A DNA stretch of 64,000 bases from Gnetum montanum (lineage: Eukaryota; Streptophyta; Gnetopsida; Gnetales; Gnetaceae): contig MNCI01001992.1 of the NCBI GenBank assembly GCA_015680685.1, positions 166,624 to 230,623 of the forward strand, read 5' to 3'. The notes below the pieces were generated by a model. It was not told where the DNA came from and did no database searches. It saw nothing but the letters and a program-made list of their open reading frames with translations. Positions 55,752 to 64,000 of the stretch are shown here, one piece after another. A program made the position numbers and the translations under genes. Numbering within the stretch: position 1 is the first letter of the stretch; each line of letters begins with the position of its first letter.

Positions 55752-56338
55752 CTACCTACCCTCCTAAGCTACAACAAAATTATCTAGAATATATCTACCT
55801 TTAATAAAGCTAGTTTACACTAGAGTAATTAATTGAGGAATAATTGGTTTTAATCTTTTATCAAGACATTGAACCAAAATTTTATAAAAAAATTTAGAAG
55901 ATTAATAGGACTTCAATTAACAATGTGAGAAAGATCACCTTAGAAATAAGCTTGATAACTCCTCTATTTAACTCTTGTCCAAGTAAATGTTGTTCAATAA
56001 CTTCTATAAAAACATAACAAACATCCATACCAATAATATCCTAATGATTTTTAGAAAAATTCAATGGGAATTCTATCAAAACTTGGAGCTTTATTATTGG
56101 CCAAGCTAAATGTTATGTATTTAATTTTAGTAAAAGAGATATCTTGTTTAAGAAGATGGTTGTTGCTGCTATGACTAATATTAGGTAAATGATCATAATT
56201 AGAAAGAAAATCCTCATGATCAAAATAATCTAAAATAAACATATGTTGAAAATTCCTTTCAAGAAAACCATTGATAATAAAAGGATTAGAGCTAATTTGA
56301 TTATTAACTTCCATGTAGTCAATAATAGGTAAACTACT
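55752..56338 (-). pseudogene. LINE reverse transcriptase relic, upstream part
   Basis: The minus strand from 56314 reads ending in SLANNKAPSFDRIPIEFF, the plant L1 RT entry motif (NNKAPGPDG-P-EFF). It continues with RLKPIIPQLIT and FIKGRYILDNFVVA near 55760-55850. The reading is resumed left of A6 at 48756. Frameshifts and stops are common. A7 begins at 56339, so the LINE 5' part should lie beyond A7. Confidence 0.82.
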
Positions 56339-56917
56339 TGATAAGCATCAAGTACCCCCTAGCCCAACCATATGAATCACAAGTTTTCACACATGATCCA
56401 ATTGAATTTCATGGATGAAACTAGTTGTGACATCTAGATCATTATGCCTTGTTCGTAGTTCATTGTCTTCCCACTTGTACTAGTGGTAGATTTTTCATGT
56501 ATGATTTAGTCCAAGTGAGACATATGATTATTGATGTTGTTCTAGCCTTATGCTACTCCTAATGATAATAGAGAAATCAATTATTTAATCTAATTAACAA
56601 TAGAAAGATAAAGTCTAAACTAGCCTATAGGTAATAGGTATTCATTTGCAACTTACTATACATGTCTTGAACCCACATATCTACTACTAGGATTACTAAG
56701 CGCTATGCTACAAGGTGAACCAAGCAATAATTCTGCTAAGATTACCAAGTGAATACGTGTTTACATTCAAAACTAATCATGCTCATTCCACCAATTCATT
56801 AACTTGCATGAAATATAAATATTAAATAAGTACATGGAATATAAATTACATTAAAAGTAAATTTAATCTAAGTCAAAGTGCCACAATGAATAAGAATCAA
56901 TCTTGATCTTATTACTG
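56339..56917 (-). repeat. A7 LTR piece, end to middle, minus orientation
   Basis: Starts TGATAAG and matches the A1 LTR inverted, from its end back to about A1 position 441. It stops abruptly near AATAAGATCAAG-type sequence and is followed by a plus-strand gag leader. Confidence 0.75.
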
Positions 56918-56982
56918 CATAAAAGTATTAATGATTTATCTTTTAGAAAATATTAGTATTTTAAGTCACACACATTAAAACC

Positions 56983-57340
56983 ATGTCTTCTTCACATACG
57001 ATCAATAATGCATCATATGATGAGAACACTCATAGGAGAGAAGACAGGTTCTATACTGAAGAGAATTGGAGTGAACAACCTTAAGTAGGAGTTTCATATG
57101 CCCATTTCAATCCATACTGCACACAAGGACTACATTATGCTAGTATAGATAATTCTAGAGGAGATGGAAAAAGTCCTAGAAGAAGGAGGGCCTCAAGGCC
57201 TAGGACCTCCTCTAAACCTATAAAAGATAAATCAAGGGACCATGGGGAGAACTATAGGAGCCATGGCAATTCTTCCAGTTTCTCATCTTCCTCTTTGACG
57301 AGCTAGACAAAATTTGGTGCTGGATACCTTTAAAATTTAT
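56983..57340 (+). pseudogene. A7 gag, N-terminal part
   Basis: Starts MSSSHTINNASYDENTHRRE, then a basic Ser/Arg-rich stretch, like the gag starts of A3 and A6. It is interrupted after about 57340 by an AT-rich insert. Confidence 0.6.
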
Positions 57341-58650
57341 TTTCTTTTTTTGTTCTATAGATTATGACCTCATCTATGAATGACTTGCGAGTCGTATCCC
57401 ATGGAGGAATGGTTAAAAAGTTAAAGAAATCATCAAGATAATAAATAGTTAGAATTAAATCTAATTAAATTCCATACTATGCCTGTCACTCATAAGTAAA
57501 ATTATAAACCTTTATCCTAACTTCTAATCATAAGTTCATGAATAAATATTTATAATTAAATCAAATTGAAATTATAAATAATAATTAAATATCATAAAGG
57601 AGACTTGCCTAAATTGCAATTTTGCCTTGCTATCTCCACAATGTAGTAATTTTGATTGTGAATTACAAGAATTGCCACAAGGCTCAACAAATCTTCAACA
57701 AAATTTTCAAGAATAATTAATTCCAATGTGATATGGAATTTACTGGTATCAATGCCTCCTTTCCTATTTTCTCAAAAGAAATGAATTTTTTTATGTGTAT
57801 GCATAATCAATTTCTCCCCCTTTTCTTGGTGCCTGATGAATGCCTTATTTATACTGTAACAAGGTTAGAAATAAATATTATAATAATGTATGGGTATTGC
57901 AAAACCCAATACTGATCCGTTAAAATCGGTACTACTACTATTCTTGGCTTTCTAATGTTTTAAATTAATATGGATTCTCAAGGAAGTGGCAAAAGAGGCG
58001 TATGTGATGCTCCACACATTCATCCAAGAAGAAGGTTTGATTTGAGCTGATGGAGAATTTGATAGAAAAGCACACATAATAGCATCAGTTGTCATATGCT
58101 TTGCCTGATTTCCTTATCATCTACAAAATTCTTTGCCATGGCCTTTGCTGGTGCCTTATCCTCATCAATCTCCACCATGCCATTGCTTATACCGATATTT
58201 AAAAATAAGTATTTTAATAATAAATGGATACGGAAGAATTTGATACCAATCCATTATTTTTGGTGTAGGTGCCAAATCTAACGTTCTTGTTATCATGAAT
58301 TTGCTAGAAACAATGGGAGAGATGTTGCAAAAATGAAGAAGATAACTTAGATAGCTTGCAACCAAGAAAATTCAGGAACTTCATCATTATCATTGTTATC
58401 TGATGATGGTGACGGTGATGGTGGTAGTAGCAACAAGCTATGTTTTTCTTGATTCTCGGATTGCCACCACGATCACAAAGAACCACCTTCCCTGTGTGTG
58501 TGTATATATATAAAATATAATTTATATGAGGTATATATAATCTTATTATATAATATTTANCAATTAACTAATTATAAAATAATAATAAACTAATATTTAC
58601 AACTTACATAAACAAATAAAATAATCATTAAATAAAAATTAACTATATGA
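57341..58650. other. AT-rich insert of about 1.3 kb inside A7 gag
   Basis: Separates gag N-terminal and capsid-like parts, so it is probably an inserted sequence. A roughly 50-bp motif occurs at 57868-57916 and again, diverged, at 58199-58250, both ending near AT-CCAATC or AATACTGATCC. A TG/TA microsatellite lies at 58495-58512 and a single N at 58560. I recognise no transposase or terminal repeats. Confidence 0.45.
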
Positions 58651-60560
58651 AATATAGAAGGCATCAAAGGAATAGCTACATCAAATGGATCAATATGGAA
58701 AACATTCTTAAATTTATGGGAGGTTATAACTCTAATCCACAACATCATTTACAAGCTTAAGCTCTTTCCTAGTATACTAATAGATGAAGCTAAAAGTTGG
58801 TATAGATCATTGAAACTAGATTCGATTCATTGATGGTCCATGATGCTAGAGCTCTTTAATGAAAAATACCAAACCTATGCAAGAGTGTCTAACTTGAGAA
58901 GAAAAAACCAAGAATGGAAGCAAGAAAATCATGAACTCTCATATGTGGCCTTGGATAGATACTATTCGCTACTATATAAATGTCCAGGTCATGATTTCTC
59001 TTAAAAAGAGCAACTTTTCCACATCATGGATGGGCTCTATAATGAAATAGGGAAGATCCTTGGGATTTATGCTGAAGGTAGATTATATGAATTAAAAGCC
59101 CATTAGATACAAAGTCTAATTGAGCAGGTGGCAAAAGAAGGATTGTTATGTAAATAAAAGAATGTAAAGGAATATATAACTAGGATCCAACTCTTTAAAA
59201 GAAGATGGTCCATATCTATGATGAGGAAAAAGAGGTAGCTCTCAATGAGGTGATTTCACAACAAACCTTGCCAATACAAAAGTCTATCGATGAGCTTGAA
59301 GCAAGGATAGATAAGATGTGGGAGATTATGAATGAAAAAGTTACAACTTATTTGAAAACCAAAGAGGAGAGAGTAACACAACAAGAATCAAGTGATCAAA
59401 ATAAGAAGAGGAAACAGAACCAAGAAACATCTGGGGACACTCATCGACAAAAGGAAAAAATAGCTGTGAAATAAGAGGTTATAAACTCAAACATAGAAGA
59501 AGATGATGGATGTGACATCTACCTATATGACCATCCAAAGGGCTATTGTCTAGTCATGTTACATCTACATGAGTATGGGACCTTTGCTTTGAATCCCAAG
59601 TTTGTACAAAAGCAAATGTCTAGGAAGTTACCTTATTCACAAGATAATTATAGATAGTCCTACAACCAATTGTACTATCCTAATGGGACTTCTTATTAGC
59701 CTCAAAACTACTATCAACTGCAATGGCAAAATCCAAAGTCATGGGGAAGGCCATCATCAAGCTAGCACTACCCTTACTACCAGCTAGACTTGTACGAATA
59801 TTATGTTCAACAATCTATTTTCCCAACTAGTTCTACTTCCTCTACCTCAAATCACTACTATCACTCTCCCAAATATCATCAACCCATAACATCTTCTAAA
59901 GAATAACCACCTCATGCCTCTCATCCTCCATCATATTCTTAATATTCTCATACTTCCCTCCATTACATATCACCGCCAATAACACAAGAAGGTTTGGCAT
60001 CACAACATGAATGAAAGAATGCCACTTGTACTATGAACATACAAAGAAATGATAATGCTAGTGGATATCAATCACAACCTTGGAAATATTCTTTATTTAG
60101 GTAGTTTCCTCACACAAGAACAAAAATCAAAGACCTACTAGTGCATTGAAACTCGCATAAGGCCAATCTAGTACAACACCTTTCCTCACAAAAATAATCT
60201 CCTAATCATACACAAAAGCCAACAACCATCACCACTCCAACACAAGACATAAAAAATAAACCAATCACTATAGAGAGATAGAAGAATCCAAGCATCACTA
60301 ATAATAAAAAATGCAATTGTGGATTGAAAGTTCAAAATATTAACACAACCCCTATACTGACCCATCATAAAGTTCAGAAACAAGTGTGGAAGCAAAAAAA
60401 ATTCTACATAGTAGCCACTAAACTAGAGGACACTCACTGGCATGAAAACAAAAGTATAAAATTGTTTCAAAGATGCATGGAATCCTTTGATCCACTTAGT
60501 AATTCTAGACTTAAGGAAATAGACTAAACAGAGGACTGAGACACAAATTTCTTACATTCT
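58651..60560 (+). pseudogene. A7 gag, capsid-like part to C-terminus
   Basis: Reads MENILKFMGGYNSNPQHHLQ, then EAKSWYRSLKLDSIH and WSMMLELFNEKYQTYARVSN (58680-58890). The hinge with QQTLPIQKSIDELEARIDKM follows (59205-59474), then a degraded zinc knuckle CDIYLYDHPKGYC (59509-59550) with the second and last Cys changed to Tyr or offset. The C-terminus is Tyr/Pro/Gln/Ser-rich. Stops are frequent. Pol sequence is missing afterwards. Confidence 0.72.
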
Positions 60561-63030
60561 GATTATACATCAAAAGAGGATATTAAACATGGAGACTCAA
60601 GAATTAAAAAAAAAATCAAGAAGAAGAAGAAAAGACATTTGGATCCCCAAAATGGAAATACCTTAAATTCCTAACAAAGATATGTCTCTGAATGATCTAA
60701 ACAAGACTATCACGAATGTTAGATGTGCTACCATGTGATTAATTAAATTAGTAATGGTGATAGATGGGAAATTGGTGGTGTATAACTAGGGGATTGTGTG
60801 GTCCATCTGCCAAATGTGCAACCATAAGATTAGTTGTGAGGAAGATGCTTCATCCTAGTTCAAGAACTAATAAGTGCTTTTCACTTTTTTATTTTACAAT
60901 TCTTTATCATTTTTCCATTTCTTTCAAAATTTTCTCAATTCTTGATATTTTTCTTTTCTTTTCTTTATAATTTTTTATTTTCTTAATTCATTTTATTTAT
61001 GGTTATGAATGGATTTTATGTTTTTGTTAATAATATTGCTAAGTCATGATGTAGAAGTCAATGCTATGTGATGGGTTCTTGTTATATGCTATGAAGATGA
61101 TTAGGTAAGTAATTCAGTAAAGTAGTGAGACTACCTGATCCATCCCTCTAGTTTTATGAATAAAATATCTTTATCATGGAAACAATTTGGTTCCACTTTT
61201 ATGAAACTAAAATTAATGAATGATCATTGTATCTTAAAGAAAGAGAGAATGACCAAGTGGGAATAACAAAGGGTTTAACCTCAAGGGAACTTGTTGGGTT
61301 CTTTTCTTGACTTCCTTCATGTGGTTTATGACTCCTCTTGGAATATATCATCACTCCTCCATCAACCAATAAAAAGGAAGCTAAAAGTATTTGTATGGTG
61401 TGGTTCCCATCCAAAAATCCATAAAATCTAAAATTGAAAAAAATACACAATAATAAGAATTCAAAGCATACCTCTTAGACATAATAATCACAACAATGGG
61501 AATTCAAAGTACATCCCTTGGACATAATAATAATTAACTACAAGCATTGGTTATGGGGCTTGAAGGACATGTTACCTATGCTTGAAGGCTCCCCTCTAAC
61601 CAAGGTTCTTCCTTCCTTCTTCTCTTTTCTTCTCTTTTTGGAGTGATGATTATTCTTTGTGATGGTTGTGGACTCATGGTGGTCAGTAGAAAGAAACAGA
61701 TTAATGCAAGGTCATTATTAATGATATGGACTTAGTTTAATCTTGGATGGATATGTATGACAATAATTTTAATCACATTTGATACAAGAACCTATTGCGA
61801 ACATGGTAAAGCACCTTACATCCCCATCTCTATAATCCCTTCTCATCCCATTCATTCACCTCATTGCTGCATGTGATTATGAGCCTTTTGGTTTTGTGTA
61901 GTATAGTACAACATCCCAAGAAAGTTAGTTGTGTGTCATTTAGAGCAAAGACATGGTCTACATTTAACTTTTTTGGCGCCCACATACATCTATAGAAGTG
62001 GTTATGCAAGGGCATTATGGTAGGAGCCTACTTTGGAGAGGGCCCACTTGCATAACTTTTGTTGATCATGGCTTTGAACTAACCTTCACATTTTCTAGAA
62101 CATCAGTGACGGTTTCTATGAATTTATGCACGATTTTGGAACTACTTCTCAATAGTTTCAATTAAATTTTCCTACTTTTTTATTTCTATATTCTTCAAAT
62201 TTAAAATTTCTTGGCCATATTCTACATTAGACCTTGGGTTTTCATTGTTCGAAACTTGTGCACTTACAGAGTTACGCTTATTAGTCATGGGGGCTAGGGA
62301 TGTCTCCTTTGAAATTTTTGAAATTTTTGAAATTTTCTCAACATCCCATTTTCAAACATTATGGTAACTAATAGTAATTGATCAAAATAATGTGAACAGA
62401 TTCATGATTTTAGTTACCTCATAGCCTTGAGCATAGCACGCTATCATAATCTTATGCTTAAACGTAAACTAAGGGATATGAAAATGGTTAATTTTTAAGG
62501 AAAATTTACCAAAACTAATGTTGATCCTTTGGTGACTGTAGGTGATGCTAAATGAAATGGCTAAGGAAGAAGGTCTTTTGCTGAGCAAAAAATGATGCTA
62601 AGAGAGGGATAATAGAGGATATGCCCATGGACAAATCATAGCACATACAAGATAACAACTCAAACATTGCATGATTGCTAGATTGATGGGATAATGAGAA
62701 GAAATTCCAATTCATCCTTCAAGAATGTTCTACATAACTAGAGAAGCATCAACATAACAATCAAGGTAGGAAATCTGCCATTGCTAGCAGCAATAAGAAG
62801 AAATATCTTCAGCGGACTTTTGAAGACCTCTGCAAATTTTGTAACCTTCAATGTCTATCCAATCTTTTTGTCACTTTTTCATTTTATCTGCATCCACTTA
62901 AATAAAATTTTGTAATGTAGAACTTAAAGTCATTTAGTAGTGAGAGTCAATCAATAATCTTGTACGTTTTCAATTTTGTAAAGAAATCTTGATCCTATCT
63001 TGTTAACTCGAAGACAAGTTTTCATTCAAT
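60561..63030 (+). other. A7 non-coding 3' region
   Basis: No gene supported. Contains the shared block GGAGAGGGCCCACTTGCAT (about 62035), a polypurine-like site TTAGTCATGGGGGCTAGG at 62281-62298, and a GACTGTAGGTGATG stretch (62535) in the place of the third-ORF start. The third ORF itself is gone. Confidence 0.5.
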
Positions 63031-63039
63031 CTTGGGGTA
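63031..63039 (+). promoter_or_regulatory. Polypurine tract of A7
   Basis: Plus strand CTTGGGGTA next to the U3 piece. Confidence 0.65.
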
Positions 63040-63308
63040 TGATGAATCATATTTTGCATAGGCCTTGATATTAGATCCTCAATATTGGAGCACAAGTAGT
63101 GATATTAGATACTTGATATCGTGGGGTCTATTTTCACCTATAAATATGCATATATGCCTTTAATGTATTTGGCATCTTTTGGTCATTTTGTAGGTAGAAT
63201 CTTGTAGTCTTTTTTTTTATAGTCTTAGAAAATAGTAAGTGAGTGTTCACAGTGTGGCTCTAAGTCAATTGTGTGGCATCTTATTCAAGTGGCAATGTAC
63301 CTAGAAAC
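63040..63308 (+). repeat. A7 LTR piece, U3 start to middle, plus orientation
   Basis: Starts TGATGAA and matches A1 122 to about 430: GATATTAGA, ATATTGGA, GATATCGTGGGG, a TATA box CTATAAATATG (63138-63148), and the GTACCTAGA block. It stops where the left piece of the LTR would continue. Confidence 0.75.
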
Positions 63309-63326
63309 TGTCCTAAATAGCACCAA
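63309..63326 (-). promoter_or_regulatory. Primer-binding site remnant 1 of A7
   Basis: Minus strand TTGGTGCTATTTAGGACA-like sequence directly left of an LTR start. It is a decayed tRNA-Asp-type primer site. Confidence 0.5.
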
Positions 63327-63480
63327 TGATGAATGATAGGTATCCCCTATGCCCAACCATACAAATCACAAGAGTTAATGCATGATTTGGTCAAACTCTA
63401 TGGATGGGCCTAGTCATGGCATCTAGATCATTAATATGTTTATAGTGATTGTGTATGATATAACTAATCTATATGAATAG
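63327..63480 (-). repeat. Short LTR-start fragment, minus orientation
   Basis: Begins TGATGAATGATAGGTATCCCC and matches the first part of the neighbouring LTR at 63505. It is about 150 bases long and is then followed by a second primer site. Confidence 0.65.
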
Positions 63481-63487
63481 CACCATA

Positions 63488-63504
63488 CCTAGCAAGGATG
63501 CTAA
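63488..63504 (-). promoter_or_regulatory. Primer-binding site remnant 2 of A7
   Basis: Minus strand TTAGCATCCTTGCTAGG directly before the LTR start at 63505; a decayed tRNA-Asp-type site. Confidence 0.5.
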
Positions 63505-64000
63505 TGATGAGCAGTGGGTAACCCCTATGCCCAACCATACAAATCACAAGCATTCACACATGATCTGATTGAATTCCATGAATGAGACTAGTAGTGGCAT
63601 CTAGATCATTATACCTTGATTGCAGTTCACTATCTTCTCACTTGGACTAGTGGTAGCTTTGTCATGTATGGTTTAGTGAAAAGTGAGGCATATGATTGTT
63701 GATGTTATTTTGGCCTTATGTTACTCCTAAAAAGATAGAGAAATCAATTATTTAATCTAATTAACAATAGAAAGATAAACTCTAAACTAGCCTACAGGCA
63801 CTGAGTGTCTATTCCCAATTTTCCGTACACATCCTGAACCCACGTATCCACTATTGGGATTACCAAGAGAATACGTGTTTATGCTCAAAACTGGTCATGC
63901 TCATTTTTCCAATTCATTAACTTCCATGAAATGTAAATATTAACTAAGTACATGGAATAGAAATTGCATTAAAAGTAAATTTAATCTAAGTCAAAGTGTT
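63505..64000 (-). repeat. A7 5' LTR, minus orientation, runs off the window
   Basis: TGATGAGCAGTGGGTAACCCC start and A1-type body up to AAGTCAAAGTGTT at the window end. By comparison with A1 (871 bp) the LTR should end about 370 bases beyond the window. Confidence 0.8.

Larger units (their letters stand above)
56339..64000. mobile_element. A7: Athila-like element whose internal part is inverted between its LTRs
   Basis: The left LTR piece (56339 to about 56917) and right LTR (63505 onward) are both minus-oriented. Everything between (gag start, gag, 3' non-coding, polypurine tract, first 270 bases of an LTR) is plus-oriented. The left piece and the plus U3 piece at 63040-63308 are complementary parts of one LTR when compared with A1 (about 441-992 and 122-430). 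Pol is deleted. The right end lies outside the window. Confidence 0.7.

Noticed and set aside
58495-58560. TG/TA microsatellite as a regulatory element
   Set aside because: It is a short simple repeat in an AT-rich insert with nothing to support a function.

Overview
This window is nuclear DNA of a seed plant with a large, repeat-rich genome. Ty3/Gypsy LTR retrotransposons, LINEs and their relics make up most of it, and they carry heavy C-to-T/G-to-A decay. I see no bacterial genes, rRNA, tRNA or CRISPR. A gymnosperm or similarly large genome is plausible from the nesting and decay, but this is inference; no feature fixes the species. Only one host gene is convincing: a nine-exon RING1-type (Polycomb PRC1 E3 ubiquitin ligase) gene on the minus strand at 33736-38324. 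It carries a one-base frameshift in a homopolymer and an in-frame stop. A decayed PPR-like relic sits near 2.9-3.1 kb.

The main repeat is one Athila-like superfamily, present in seven copies here named A1 to A7. The assignment rests on a tRNA-Asp-type primer site, a retropepsin with a DLGS active site, an LELKPLP-type linker, an Athila-style RT (DHF-LPF-, F-MDDF) and a third ORF between integrase and the 3' LTR. LTRs start TGATGAG and end CTCATCA. Layout: A1 1-992 (+, 3' end only); A2 4325-17577 (-, nearly full length); A3 20621-31514 (-, contains a 795-N gap); A4 39447-43735 (-, 3' half); A5 43800-48093 (+, 3' half); A6 48762-55746 (-, pol deleted); A7 56339-64000 (internal part inverted relative to its LTRs, runs off the window).

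Nesting gives the insertion history. A2 lies inside a plus-strand chromovirus (RT at 3.5-4.3 kb, RNase H and integrase at 17.6-19.2 kb) with a 5-bp target duplication. A6 lies inside the RT domain of a minus-strand LINE (55752-56338 continuing at 48757-48094), again with a 5-bp duplication. A second LINE relic lies at 31515-33000.

The most unusual signal concerns the third ORF. In A2 and A4, the copies that keep it, it is preceded by a short internal copy of that element's own U3 core promoter (subfamily-specific palindromic repeats plus TATA box), a polypurine-tract-like block, and a TAG/CAG just before the start codon. The protein looks partly globular, partly coiled-coil, with no envelope hallmarks. 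Other items of note are A7's apparent internal inversion, A3's mismatched LTRs, repeated polypurine-tract-like sites and a compact gag zinc knuckle.
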